64,000 nt of DNA from Auricularia sp. M13 (taxonomy: Eukaryota > Basidiomycota > Agaricomycetes > Auriculariales > Auriculariaceae): contig CM073196.1 in assembly GCA_037042915.1 (NCBI GenBank), positions 3,596,001 to 3,660,000 of the forward strand. The letters run 5' to 3'. Shown piece after piece: positions 1 through 11,250 of this stretch. The first letter of the stretch is position 1. Each line of letters opens with the position of its first letter. A program made the position numbers and the translations under genes. The notes under the pieces were generated by a model. The model saw only the letters and a list, made by a program, of their open reading frames with translations. It searched no databases and was not told where the DNA came from.

Positions 1-2022
1 ACCATGCGGATGGCCGCGCCGACGCGCTGCCAGAGCGCGCTGAGCGCGAGAGGCACGTACGAGCTGTGCGCGTCGCCGCACATGCCGAGTACGAGCAGCG
101 TCTGGACGTTCGTCGTGCAGCCACTGCTCAGAATATCATCGTCACGGATATGCTTGTTGACGGCCTGTCTCAACGCATCGAACACCGGCTGCGGTATGTC
201 CCTCTGAGTCGCCGCGACGATGGCCACGGCATACAGCAGCAGCGTGGGCGGATGGCCGCCGGAGGTAAAGTCGCCGCGGGAAACGACGGGGAAGATGGGC
301 GCGATTTGGTCAAAGTACATGTTGACGAGGCGCTCGAGCATGTCGCGGTGGATGCGCAGGTCGACGGGCGCGGGCAGCGGGTGCTTGTTTTCCGGCTCGG
401 CCGTCGGGTCGTACACCTGGATAAAGCCGTCGCCCGTGTGCGACACCTCCCAGGTGTGCAGGTGGCGCAGGTCGTACGTGTCGAAGTGGCCCTTGGGCAC
501 AGTGCTCGTGCTCTGCACCAGGAACGGCAGGAATGTCGGGCCTGGCGGGTGTCAGCACGAGTACATCGAGATTAGGAGGTGTCATAGTGGTCGCAGCGGA
601 ATGCACAACGGAGTCCGCAACATAAGTCACAACGCAAGTCGCAGCAGGCCGTTTCGACCTGGTGTGAGTCTTGTTGCGGATTCCGTTGCGACACGTTGCG
701 ACTACTGTGACACCCTATTGTCAAAGTGCTGCTGACCATAGATCTTTGCGTCCTTCGGCACCTCGTTGCGCGGCGACGCCGTGGAGCGTGCCGGCGTCTG
801 GCCGTCCATGGGGATGAAGCGCCGGTCCTGCGACTCGGGCTTGGACGGCTGGAAGACGGCAGCCGTTTCCTCCTCGAGTCGTTTTTTCTTGAACCGAGTC
901 TCGGTGATGGGCAGGAAGAAGGTGCACTCAAACCCGTACTGCTTGCAATGCTGGCACAGCGCCGGCTCGGTGTCTGCGATCACATCGCATCTGCTCGGGC
1001 ATGAGTACGGGATACTTGGACATTAGGGTGTCACAGTAGTCGCAACGGGTCACAACAGAATCTGCAACGAAAGTCGCAACGGGTCGAAACGGAATCCGCA
1101 ACGAAAGTCGCAACGTGTCGCAACAAGTCGCAACACACTCGTCCCTCCTGCGCCATGTTTCGCGTCGACGATGGCCGAGTACAAGATCTCGAAACACTCT
1201 GCAACGCTCATCACCCCCGCGTGCACAAGCTCGTCATTGCTATTGTCGAAACAGGCCATTGCGACCTGTTGCGACTTTCGCTGCGGATTCCGTTGCAGAT
1301 TCCGCTGCGACCACTGGGACACCCCCTCTTGAACAGACTGACCGTATTTTGCGCGTGCGACACGAGTCGCATGCGCGCTGGGTCTTGGTGCGCTTCTTGC
1401 CGGGGTCGGCGAGAGACGCCTGGCTGTGGCCCTGCGAGCCCGACTGCTGGGCGTCGTCGTCGTCGTCGTGTTGCCTGTCTGCGCGGTGGGACGCGTCCAC
1501 GGTGCTCTTGCGCTTGCGCTTGACGCCGTTGCCCTTGGCTGGCGGCGGCAGCGAGGCCGAGGCAGGCGATGAGAGCGCGTGCTGGGCGGCGGGGTACACG
1601 GCGGACGGGATGTGCAGCGGCGGCGGGTGCGGCTGCTGGGCCGGGTATCCGTGCGGCGGCGGGAGCGGCATCTTGGCGTAGTGCGGGTAGAATTGTTGTT
1701 GTTGCTGCTGCTGCTGGGCGTACGGCAGCTGCTGGGCATGGTAGAAATGCTGCTGCTGCTGCTGCTGGCCTTGCAGGCCGTTCCCGGGCGTCGTCGGTGT
1801 CGCGGGCGACGGCGGGTTCGGGTCGCTGCCCTGCGACTGCTGCTGGCTGTTGTAGGACATGGGTGAGGCGCGGGCGAGCTTCGTGTTCTGCTGCTGCAGG
1901 AAGCGGAATGGGAGCGGGTTGCTGACGCCGTGCTCGCCGTGGCTGGCAGCGTCCGGCGGATCTGTGTCGCGACTGGAGGCTCGAGTGTGGGAGACGTGCG
2001 CTGTGTGTCCGCCGGCCGACAT
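1..2022 (-). CDS. Zn(II)2Cys6 fungal transcription factor, 3' end beyond window
   Basis: Three exons on the minus strand: 2022-1343, 990-737 and 541 to beyond base 1, with phase-consistent introns 1342-991 and 736-542; about 490 residues are visible. Residues 1-200 are low-complexity, with several polyglutamine runs and a basic GVKRKRKS stretch that could be a nuclear signal. The DNA-binding cluster is split by intron 1: C218-x2-C221-x6-C228-x10-C239-x2-C242-x6-C249, within RACDSCRTRKIRCD and CQHCKQYGFEC, a canonical GAL4-type binuclear zinc cluster. A basic linker (TRFKKKRLEEE) follows, then the start of the fungal regulatory middle region (HTWEVSHTGDGFIQV, PTLLLYAVAIVAAT). The style recalls basidiomycete XlnR/Acu-type regulators, but the target pathway cannot be told. 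A downstream methionine at 1860-1858 (MSYNSQQQ) is an alternative start. Both introns are enlarged by related inverted-repeat insertions. Confidence 0.9.
573..717. mobile_element. MITE-like element in intron 2 of the transcription factor gene
   Basis: A 141-bp core (575-715) lies between two TA dinucleotides (573-574, 716-717) that could be a target duplication. Its ends are imperfect inverted repeats: GGAGGTGTCATAGTGGTCGC from the left and GGGTGTCACAGTAGTCGCAA from the right. The interior is made of CGCAAC/GTTGCG words and has no coding capacity. It lies wholly inside the intron 736-542 and is related to the element at 1026-1325. Confidence 0.6.
1024..1325. mobile_element. second, longer MITE-like element in intron 1 of the same gene
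   Basis: The left end GGGTGTCACAGTAGTCGCAA starts at 1026 after TA. The right end, near 1325, reads inward on the other strand as GGGGGTGTCCCAGTGGTCGC. Both match the ends of the 575-715 element. The flanks hold CGCAAC-type repeats, and the central ~100 bp (about 1135-1245) is unrelated sequence. The right flank has no clean TA, so target duplication is not demonstrated. It accounts for most of the unusually long 352-nt intron that splits the zinc cluster. Confidence 0.55.
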
Positions 2023-2321
2023 CCACTTGCGCTGCCCGTGTCGCGTCCCGGTTCAAAGAAGCTGACTCCCGTTGATGACTAAACTCCGAACAACTCTACT
2101 TTTTCTCAGTTATCCAGTTCTCAGCGCTCAGCATCGAGTATTATCCAGGCACCAGCCTTCTCTCCTCCCTGACTGAGCGGCCGAAGGTGCCGCCCGGCAG
2201 CACGCCCGACAGTGGTCGCGGTCCGGGTGCAGTGAAAATGACGACGTCATCGGCCGCCCTGAGCCCAGAACGCCGTCTTTTTTACACCTGCCGAACTGAG
2301 AGTAAGGTCGAGAATCCCTTC

Positions 2322-2549
2322 GAGTATCTTGCGTTGACATTCAGATAAATGGCACAAGTTTCGCAAGATTATAAAGGTCAAAAATGCTCTGGATATCCTG
2401 TTTGCAGCATGCAATGTATTGAATGAGTATCCCATGAGGAATACTCATTGAATGTATTAATTTCTGCGCAGAGTATCTCCAGAGTAGTTCAGGCTATGAT
2501 ACTCTTGGGAAACTCGTGCCATTTATCTGAATGTCAAGGCAAGATACTC
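2322..2549. repeat. 228-bp inverted-repeat (hairpin/MITE-like) element
   Basis: The left arm (from 2322, GAGTATCTTGCGTTGACATT...) recurs inverted on the right, ending at 2549 (reverse complement GAGTATCTTGCCTTGACATT...). The arms span about 55 bp with a few mismatches and share the core CAGATAAATGGCAC. A second, nested near-palindrome occupies the centre (AATGAGTATCCC...GGAATACTCATT). There is no coding capacity. It resembles a foldback MITE; no target duplication could be defined. Confidence 0.6.
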
Positions 2550-3636
2550 AAGAGCTACTCGAGCGATCCTCAGCCCTGCTTCCAGTGCCCAGTTGACACC
2601 TGTATCCTCCTCCCCCTCCTCCCGCCACACTCACCTCAGCCCCTGCACCCGCCCAGCACCCCATTTCCCCTTGTGCAATTCCACCTCGACACCCAAAGAA
2701 AGAGAGCACCCCCGCCTACGTATGCACGGTTACTGCTAGAAGCGGACAATCCGCTCACCGAGTCCGACGTCCCGGGATTCCGTCAGACCCAGAGAAATCC
2801 TCTCTTCCCTCGCTTTTTCATTTTCGCTTTCTTTCTCTCTTTTCTTCGAGGGCAGAATGTCAGCAGCGCGTTCCAAGTCCACGCGCGCGCCCAGCGCGAT
2901 CAACCTGAACACGTTTGGGAACGTATCAACAGCCGTTCTAGGCCCGCGTCATGCAAATCCTGCCCTGCTCGCGGTGATGTGGGGCAAGGGCGAAGAAAGA
3001 CTCAGCACGCTGCCCGCCCGACGTCCAGGCCTCGTCGAAGCTGCCTGTCTCGTGCGATAAGTTATTGCGCGAGCGGCGAACCAAATGACGAGGGCCTCCG
3101 GCCCTGCTTTGCCACAGTTCGCGGGTTCTTGCACGGATAAGCTGCTTTCCCGCCGCCTTGCTGCAATTCTCTCAGTTCTGCGTCCGGGTGCATGAGGAGG
3201 CCCAGGCTTGCGGCTTACACACAGCTGGCAACTGGACTGTGTCTTCCACTTCACTCAACACTGCGTGTCGTCGTCGACGTCTGGAAACCCCTCGGATTGG
3301 TCCAGGATTTCCCGGCGCCCCTTTGCGTCATCCCCGGCGTGCCGCGATGCCGTCTCACGCGTCCGTCGCGCCCAAACATTGCGCACCGCATCTCCCACGC
3401 CCGCGGGCGATCCCCGCGCCAGCGCAGAGGCGCTGCGGCACACGACCCCCTCAATCGCATACATTCAGGCAGGTTGAGTGACTGAATCTCGAGTCGAATA
3501 TCGCAGCAACTCGGACGTCTTTAACATTGTGGCCGCGGCCGCGGCAGTCGACTCCCATGCTCTAGTCCTTGGCCAAGGCACAGTTTAGCTGTTTGCATGC
3601 CCACTGATGACGCCGGCGGCTGTTGTTTCTGTCAGT

Positions 3637-4299
3637 GGATGCCTTCCCGTACGCTATTCCGCTAAATCTGTGTGCTCTAAATTTCATCAAATGGATACAT
3701 CCGAGAAATAGCGGAGGGTCCGCCAACCCGTAACACCCTTGCATCAAAGGACACCGCAGATCGGCAAGGCTGCCTCAAACTCTCACTTCCCCGTTATATC
3801 CCTGCCATATCCAACGGCCCGCATGCGCATGGAGCTTCATGTTCAACCCTGCCCAATCCAGACGCTACTGCAAGAGCACAGAACAGCAGCAGATGACCTC
3901 TCAGCATACCAGGATGGCTTTAAGAGACCGATGGTTTACTTAGGGTGAGAAATGTGCAAGAGAATGATGCAGAACTTCCACCAGCATTCTCAGGCCTTGT
4001 CCAAGTGCACAAAAAAGTGCTCTCGGACTTCGAGTTATCCTCCATGGATGGGACATTTGACTTGCCATCGAGACGTTGTCGGGTGTTACGGCCGTAATCA
4101 GCGCGGTTCACATCAATTCAGGTTTGCGGGAGCACGTTAGATCTGCGTGAGGGGGGTACCCCCCCTACGCAGACTTGCCTCTGGCCAGAGATTTACGCAC
4201 GTCGACTTGGATCAAAGAAGCGTGATGCCCTTGCCTGCGGACTTCTTCCGTCGGTTTAGGGCACGTAGATTTAGCGGAATACCGTACGGGAAGGCATCC
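3637..4299. repeat. widely spaced inverted repeat
   Basis: The left arm 3637-3681 (GGATGCCTTCCCGTACGCTA...) matches the reverse complement of 4255-4299 (GGATGCCTTCCCGTACGGTA...) over about 45 bp with few differences. The ~570 bp between the arms have no recognisable gene. This could be two opposed copies of a degraded repeat or the ends of a small element. Confidence 0.5.
4142..4173. repeat. near-perfect 32-bp palindrome centred on a KpnI-like core
   Basis: The arms TCTGCGT-GA-GGGGGG and CCCCCC-CT-ACGCAGA flank a central TA. A related palindrome with the core GAGGGGTACCCC sits inside each 9.7-kb unit (about 13823-13847 in unit 1). Confidence 0.5.
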
Positions 4300-6497
4300 A
4301 GTGTCATGCTTGTCCGTGTCGATCGCAGGCAGCTTCGCGGGCATCCGAGGACTTGGCATGCGGACGACCTCGATGAAGTCAGGAATCTGTCTGGATTCCA
4401 TGAGCTCAGAGCTGGTAATGATGGAGCACTGGTCAGAGACTACGCATACACGCATACACGCGCTGTTGCTGCAGTGATGTGTCACAGGAAATCATTTATG
4501 TCGCTGTCGTGTACCGCCTCGAGCTTGAGCGCTGTGAACGTTTCAGCGTGGCAGCATAAAGTACAGTATCTCAAAGACGGATCGGTGCACTAGACTGTCA
4601 CCAGCTGGAAACATTTGCTAGGTGCATATTTGCAACAACCACCGATAATTTATTGCTACAGTATTGGCCAGGCGGGAGTCATAGTTCTCCAAAGCTGCGG
4701 CCAGAGGATCTACAGTTCTTCGAAGCCTGTCGCACTCGTGGTAACTATCAGCCATCTTGTAGCTGACGGATTGGCAAGCCGCGGTGGGCTGACGACGCTC
4801 TCGAGCTGCCAGTGAAGTCCTAGAGATCACATGACACAAGGGCGAGGCTGTCGCGTCCCTCGCATCTGACGCGCCTGTGCTTGATCTGATAGACGAATAC
4901 ATGCATCATCAAATCCGCAGGCCCTCAGTGTGGCGAAGATTTAGCATCCATGATTTCGCTGTTGAAGGTTCTCCTGGAGCAGTGTGGGAAAGGGGACATG
5001 ACTCTGGGAGACGTCCGAGCTCCAGCTGTGTCGACGATTGAGGAAGCAGGGTTACGGACCCACCGTGTCGCCGACAGAAAACTGCGTGATGATGACATGC
5101 TGCCTCCAAGTCCGGGAAAATGAAGGAACTACTAGACGCGCTCTGGTTTCGCGGGAGGTGGTTCCGTTAGGGATTACATGGCATGCGAAGCTCCACAGGC
5201 TGCGCGCTCGTAGGTAATAAGAGCTCCGGTTTCGAGACGGTCAGAGACCTTTGGGCTCCACAATGGAAGAGCGCTCCGAGTCGGTCCCTAACCACGGCGC
5301 GCACGTGTGTAACATACATCGAGCTGTTTCATAGCACAGACTGCGTCGGTCGCGGTGGCTGGTCTCGGAGCTCCGCTAGCATTGAATGAACGCTCTCACA
5401 GTCTAAGCGAAGCTGCGAAACGGCGGTAGACTGCACACGGCGGCGTGGAGCGAGCGATGGATGTGTTGCATAGCGGCCAACAGACACTCATACAGTAACA
5501 GCGAAAGCTCCGGTTTCGAACGGGAGGTAGCCTGAGGCCTGAGTCCTTGGGCCCTCGATGTGGAGTTGCACTCGAAACACCGGCAAGTCTCCAGCGCTGT
5601 CCCTGGCGGCTGCACGCGACACCAGGTACAGTACGTACAATAGATTGAGGAGCGTCGGTAACAGAGGATGGAAGCAGGAATTTGAGGAAGACAGGGCGAT
5701 TAGTTATTAGACAGCACCCGCGACGAGGTGCTTCGGAACAGCCGGCTGGCGTGCGTGTCGCACGCCGTGATGATCCGGAGTGCCAGTGCGCAGGTCGCAC
5801 GATTCTGTTGCTTCGAAGCACTCGCGAACAATTATAAAAGAAAGACAGACTTCCAGGTCGCCAGTGGCAGCGAAAGCGATCCGGGATATTCAGCATTCAG
5901 CATTGACAGACAGTCGATAGCGCCATCCAAGAAACACACCGGGGGACACTGGGGACGGGCACAAATATTTACTTACATGCGCGACGGGGAACGGTTGGAA
6001 AGCACGGGCGGAAAACAGACTGGGATAGCGATCGAGGTGGCCAATGCGAAGTGAGCGCACTGGATATGTGAAAGGGAATAAGTCGGTGAGTCATTGGCAA
6101 AAGGCGCGCGCAGCGATAAGGGCGGCGCGCGCGTGGGCGGGCGAGATATGATCAGATGTATCGTCGGAGCGTTCTGTTCGTTGCGACTTAAGCGCTGGAG
6201 CTTGCGGGTTGCAAGAGAGAGAGGGAGATAAGCGGAGACGTCGGGTGGCCTGGCTGGGAGTCGTATCCTGTACCATACTTTCAAAACGCGCGTCTTATCG
6301 CGCTTAGGGGGTGGCCAGAGCGTTAATGGGGCACTATGGGGTGGTGGCGGTAGTTATCGGCGTGAGAGGAGGCCGCGGATGCCGCGGGATGTGGTGGGCT
6401 GGATTTTGGCGCCCTCAGGGTCGTCCTCGTCCTCGTCCTCGCGCACTGCACATCGTTTCCACAAAACAAAAAAGAAACAAGCTTCAGCACCAATCCG

Positions 6498-7769
6498 CTA
6501 AGCCGCTTGCGAGGCGTCCCCACCAATCATGAGCCTCGTGCTCACCCGGAGCGCAGGGAAGATGCCGGCGAGGCAGACGGCCATGATGCGCCAGCGGTCG
6601 ATGTCGGCGAAGAGCGAGTAGACGCGGAGCTGGACGCGCTTCAGGTGCGCGAGCCGCGCGCACTTGCGGATGTACTCCGCGGCGAGTGTGCTGCCGGACT
6701 CGGGCCCCCACCAGATGTGCACGCGGATCTCCTCAATGTTGGGCGGGTACGAGCCGATGAAGTCCGCGTGCGAGCACACGTAGTCATCCAGCGAAAGTAC
6801 CTTGAGCCCGACGAGGCCCGCCATGTCCGCGCCGAACGGGAGTCCGCGGCCGATGGAGAGCTTGCGCAGGCCGGTCAACGACGCGAGGATGGCTGTGAAG
6901 TTGGCCGCGCGCGAGAGCGCCTGGCAGTCGATGATCTCGACGACGCGCAGTGTCCGTGCGCACGCGTGCGCCAGCAGCGAGAACATCTCCGGCGCAATAT
7001 GACATTGCGTCAGGCGGAGACGGGTGAGCGGCGGGAGCTTGCCGTGCCAGAGAATGGGCGAGTCCTTGTCGCGGAACTGGTACGAGTGGATGGTGAGGTC
7101 CTCGATCCGCGACGCGCTCGCGTGGCCGAGCGCTTCCAGGAGACGGAGGAACGACGACGGGTACGGGCCCGAGTAGTCGCCGCGCACGCTGAGGATGCGC
7201 AGCGTGTTCGTGGGCGACCAGCCTGCCGCGACGGGGAACTCGACGCGCACCTGCACGTCGGTTGCCGCCGTCGTCTCGATACACAGCTCGGTAATCCGCG
7301 GACACCGAAGCAACACGTCGCTGTGGGCCTTGCCCTTCGGGTTCGTCGCCGGGTGGACGACGCCGATGTTCCAGAGGCTGAGCTTGGTGAGCTTGCCGTC
7401 GAGGATGACGGCGATGGGCGGCGGCGGGCAGAAGCATATGCCCTGGATGAGTGCGCCGTAGCCGGGCTTGCGCTTGAGCGTGCGGCGCATGAGGCGGGCG
7501 GTGTCGTGCGAGAGCAGGTAGACGCGCTTGTACAGCGCCTCGGTGCCGGGCCCGTTCCAGTGCCTGCAGACGAGCGGGACTGCGTGCAGCGTGCGGCGGT
7601 GCTTGCGCGGCGGGAGATGTCGCAGGTTGGGCTCGACGAGGTACTGCAGGATCTTGAGCAGCAGCTCGGGCGCGAGCGTCGCCGCGCGCCCGCGCCCGTC
7701 GCCGTCCTCGCCGTCGTCCGGGTCCTTCACGCGCCGCTTCGGCCTCAAAAACGGCAGCGCAAGAGGCAT
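6498..7769 (-). CDS. F-box domain protein, intronless
   Basis: A single exon of 423 codons if started at 7769 (MPLALPFLRPKRR). The frame also has an upstream ATG at 7892, but the 41 extra residues are low-complexity and Arg/Ser/Ala-rich, so I prefer the internal start. Near the N-terminus LAPELLLKILQYL followed by VPLVCRHWNGPGTEALYKRVYL is the F-box signature of basidiomycete F-box families, which bind Skp1 in SCF ubiquitin ligases. The rest has leucine-rich, LRR-like spacing (LTRLRLTQCHIAPEMFSLLA, LRKLSIGRG, LKVLSLDDY), which usually binds the substrate. The substrate is unknown. The gene is co-directional with erf2, and their coding regions are about 430 bp apart. Confidence 0.8.
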   Translation of the reverse strand: MPLALPFLRPKRRVKDPDDGEDGDGRGRAATLAPELLLKILQYLVEPNLRHLPPRKHRRTLHAVPLVCRHWNGPGTEALYKRVYLLSHDTARLMRRTLKRKPGYGALIQGICFCPPPPIAVILDGKLTKLSLWNIGVVHPATNPKGKAHSDVLLRCPRITELCIETTAATDVQVRVEFPVAAGWSPTNTLRILSVRGDYSGPYPSSFLRLLEALGHASASRIEDLTIHSYQFRDKDSPILWHGKLPPLTRLRLTQCHIAPEMFSLLAHACARTLRVVEIIDCQALSRAANFTAILASLTGLRKLSIGRGLPFGADMAGLVGLKVLSLDDYVCSHADFIGSYPPNIEEIRVHIWWGPESGSTLAAEYIRKCARLAHLKRVQLRVYSLFADIDRWRIMAVCLAGIFPALRVSTRLMIGGDASQAA

Positions 7770-8201
7770 CGGCCGCTGCGCCGCCCGCTCCGCGCTCGCT
7801 GTGCGGTGAGAGGCGCGGTGAGGGACGGGACTGAGCAGCTGACGCGCAAACAAGTCACGCACCCCGTTCCGCACACGGAGGCCGCGCTCCAATCACGTCG
7901 CGTTCCGTGCTCATCCTCGCCACAGCATGCACCGCCGGCCGCATCGTCAACCTGGTCCAGGACAACCTGCGCCCGCCCTTCCCAGGCCCAGGCAACCCGC
8001 AGCCGCCGCGCTTCTTGCTGACGGCACGACAGCCATCACCTGACCTCCGCCACTGAATACCAGAACGAGCCCCGCGCATCCAGTCAGTCACTCAGTCCGT
8101 CGCGCGTCCGGTTCCCGTCCTCCCGGGCCCGTGCCCACCCGCAGCTACGCAACGCTAATTAATTCCCATACTGTAGTATGTCCCACGCCGAACGAAAGCA
8201 G

Positions 8202-10647
8202 TCACGCGCCAACGCTGCGACTCCAGCGCTGCTCGTCGTCATACCCCTCCTCCCCGTCCTCATCGTCTTCCTCCTCCTCGTCCACCTCACACCGCACACG
8301 CTTGTCCTCCGTCACAATCTCCTCGGCCGCGATCCACGAGTACCCGGGCGGCCGGCAGAGCAGGTACGCCATGTTGTACCACCACCGCCCGTACGTGAAC
8401 GGGTTCGGCGGCAGCGGCCCCGCGCCCGCGCCAAGGCTCTTGTGCGCCTTGTTGCGCACCTGCTCGATCGTCGTCGTGTTCAGGTACAGCAGCTACAAAG
8501 CCAACGCAGGGTCAGCACGGCACGGGCGAAGCATGCAGCACATACGCGGACGTGATACCCCATAAGGATCGACACGGGCCAGATAACAATGGACGCGGCG
8601 ACAAACGTCACAGCGCTCCCGAAGCCCTCGCGCAGCGTGTGCTCAAAGTCCAAATGCTCGCGCCGCGAAAGTACCTCCAAGTGGATCGCAGACGTGACGA
8701 TAATAAGAATGAGCGACGTGACCTGGCGCAGATATCAGCCCGCACAGTTGTCTGTAAAGCCGCAGAAACTTACAGCGGATACCAGACAAATAATAAACGA
8801 CCCATAATTTCTTCGCCCGACGCAGTTGTTGACCCACGGACAATGGTGGTCGCACCCGTCGACGCAGTTATCGCACTATTCAAGATGAGCACTGAGCTGT
8901 GCCGCGACAATACACGCACATTCCGACAATGGCTCGAGCGCGGAGGCCGGTACGTCCTGCACGTGACGCAGTACTTCGTCCGAACACTAGCAGCTTGGCG
9001 TCAGCACTTGCATTTGTCAAACTAAGAATGCACATACACCTCGTCTCGCACGCGAATCTCGCGTGGCAGCGGCGTAGGCTGCGACGAGTCCGTGTCCGAC
9101 ACCATGGGCAGCGGCGCGTCCAGATCCAGATCGCGCGGCAGAATCCCAGGGTCCCGGAATGCCTAAGAGACGATAAGATCAAAAGGCTATCTCGCGTGTA
9201 AAAGAGCACGTACCGTGGCCAACAAACTGCTCAGGGTGATGAGCGCCATGTACGCGCCGACGATCGCGAGTGCGGGGCTGAGATGGTGCCACCAGTACAC
9301 GCACGTTGTGCCCATCCAGAAGCCAACGACAATGCAGTACACGCCGAGCGTGCCGACGAACGCCCACGGCATGTCGCCGCCGAGCATCAGGCGGCCGCCC
9401 AAGAAGAAGCGATTCGCACCGCGGTGCAGCTCGTAGTTGCGCACCGGCCGGCCGGAGGGCGTCAGGATGGGCTGCATCCATGAGGGATTGACGACGCCGG
9501 AGAGCTGCGCACGCGGCGGGAGGGGCGCGAAGCGCGGGTGACGCGAGGGCGCGTCGGACTTGGCCTCGTCATGCGGCTCCTCGATGAGGGCGTTGGCCGA
9601 ATGAGGCGTCTGTGCGGTCTTGGGCGTGCGTGGGACGCCGCCGCTGTGCTTCAACGACTCGCCGCTGAACGATCGGCGGAAGATGCGCTCGAGGCTGCCG
9701 CGCATGCCCTGCGATGCTACGGGCGAGGGCTGTTGCTGCTGCTGCTGGGCACTCAGTTGCTCATGCGGCGTAAGTAGCGGTTCGCGACTGGCCATGGGAC
9801 GTGCTTGCTGGTGCTGCACACTGGGATCTTCCTCCACCGCAAGGAACGTTCCGCCAAACACATCGTCGCCGTCGGACGCGGACGCCGAGCCGTGCGACAT
9901 GCGCTTGGACTGCACGGACGCGCGCCGAGCGGCAAACGAGGTGAGCGGGATCGCACCGTCTGGGATGGCGCCGCTCTTGCGTGGTGAGTTGGTGATGGAG
10001 GTCCCGCGCACAGGCAAGGCGAGCGAGTTGCGCGGCGACGTTGACCCTGTAGGAGCAGGGCCAATGGAATGCGGTATCGAGCGTGCACTGGAGATGGTGT
10101 TGTACTGGTGAGCATGGTGCTGGCCCTGTTGGCTGGGGCGGGCAGGGCGGAAGAAGGATGCGGGCGCGAGAATGTTGCCGATGTGGGTTGCCGAGCTCTG
10201 GGTCGGCGACACGGGCGAGGCACCAGACAGACTGTGGACGGATATGCGGCTGAGGTTGTTGGGAATGACCAGAGCCGCAGCGCCGCCGGGTAGCGCAGGA
10301 CGCGAGGGAGTCTGGGTGGGCGAGCCGGACGGCGCGGCATTAGGGCCATGGCGCGAAGACGAGGTTAGCGAGTCGCTGCGGGCGCGGCTAATACTAGATA
10401 TACTGCGCGAGCGGCCGATGGGCAGGCCAGCGTGCGAATGCGGGGTCGACGGCGCCATGGTCGTCAGCGGGTGCAGTGCGTCCGGCTGAGCGTCCTCCGA
10501 GTCACGACTACCGTCTGGCTCTATAACCAGCACGTCGCTGGCGTGGTTTGGCGGCGGCGTCGACGGTGATGGCGGCGCGGGCAGCTGCTCGTGCGAGCCC
10601 AGAGGGGTATCGGCGGAACGTTCGGCGGCAGTCCCGTTGTTGTCCAT
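8202..10647 (-). CDS. erf2: Erf2-type DHHC palmitoyltransferase, complete copy
   Basis: Six exons: 10647-9214, 9162-9038, 8986-8920, 8875-8774, 8722-8546 and 8492-8202. All introns are GT..AG, 44-53 nt and phase-consistent; the product is 731 residues. A long Ser/Pro-rich disordered N-terminus with polyQ precedes TM1 (~428-453) and TM2 (~456-478). Then come the DPG motif (RDPGILPR), the cysteine-rich domain ([16 protein letters not shown], then [18 protein letters not shown] with DHHC at 551-554), TM3 (~568-592) and TM4 (~611-634). After TM4 come the TTxE motif (TTIE, 642-645) and an acidic C-terminal tail. DHHC enzymes S-acylate proteins at endomembranes; in yeast Erf2 with Erf4 palmitoylates Ras. 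Zinc ligands, catalytic Cys and TTxE are all present, so it should be active. It is the only full-length copy of five. Confidence 0.92.
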
Positions 10648-11173
10648 CGCAAAGATAAAAAGCGAAACGAGCGGATGACGAGATCAGAGTCTGCACATGA
10701 ACGGACGCTGTTGAGGTCGATGCCCTGGGCAGCGCGAGATGCAGGAGAAAACAGTTAAGCGGGCTGCGAAATTGCGGCGCGACGGATTGCCCTTCTCGTC
10801 ACTCTGCGTCGCGCGCCCCGTCCCGCTCGCTCGCCGTCGCCGCTGCCCATTGGCCAGCCTGCATCCCGCATACGCCCGTCACCGCGGGCCATGTCGGATG
10901 TCACACACGGCAGCGAGGCGCGCAGCCCCATCGCCATCGCAATGTCTGCCAGCCCACCGTCCGCTCCGTCCAAGCCCTGCTCGTCCAAGTGCAAATAAAT
11001 GCGAAATATACCTGCGATTTCCCCCACTCCCGCGCGTCCTGCGCGTAGTGCCCCAAGTGGAGACGCCCAACGCAAGCCGTCATCGAGTCGCGCGCTGCTC
11101 GTCGAAATCAGGATCGAGTTGCAAGTTCGCGTGCAACGCACTCACCGCTACTCAGAGCGACGACCACGGCGAG

Positions 11174-11250
11174 AATGAGGTGCTTGTCGATATCCTCGCA
11201 GATCTTGGCGAGCGAGCTCGCGCTGGCCCTTGGACTCCTTGTTCTGCACC
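11174..11250 (-). pseudogene. possible 14-3-3 protein fragment, frameshifted
   Basis: Read on the minus strand, QNKESKG is followed, after a frame change, by LAKICEDIDKHLI and a little later SGE. Fungal 14-3-3 proteins have QKEESKG, LAKICEDI, DKHLI and SGES in that order in helices 4-5. The frame change coincides with a 4-bp TCGC duplication (GAGCTCGC-TCGC-CAAGATC). Residues between the blocks are missing compared with the family. Other 14-3-3 blocks were not found nearby. The same fragment occurs at 20873-20949, 30500-30576 and 55803-55879. A chance resemblance is not excluded. Confidence 0.4.

Larger units (their letters stand above)
2023..6497. other. intergenic region without a convincing gene
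   Basis: I find no open frame here with recognisable domains or a convincing exon chain. A pyrimidine-rich tract at about 2800-2850 runs into an ATG at 2857 that opens a 67-codon frame (2857-3060, starting MSAARSKSTRAPSA). That arrangement resembles a basidiomycete transcription start, so a truncated or small gene is possible but unproven. The longer plus-strand frame 2448-3140 overlaps a hairpin element and is probably chance. From about 4140 to 5110 many short frames are broken by stops and look like decay products of an unidentified sequence. Confidence 0.5.

Noticed and set aside
2448-3140. 230-codon plus-strand frame as a gene
   Set aside because: It begins within the inverted-repeat element, is proline-rich without motifs and contains the C/T-rich promoter-like tract.
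7770-7892. N-terminal extension of the F-box protein from the ATG at 7892
   Set aside because: The 41 residues are Arg/Ser/Ala-rich, unlike a conserved domain, and the F-box begins shortly after the ATG at 7769.
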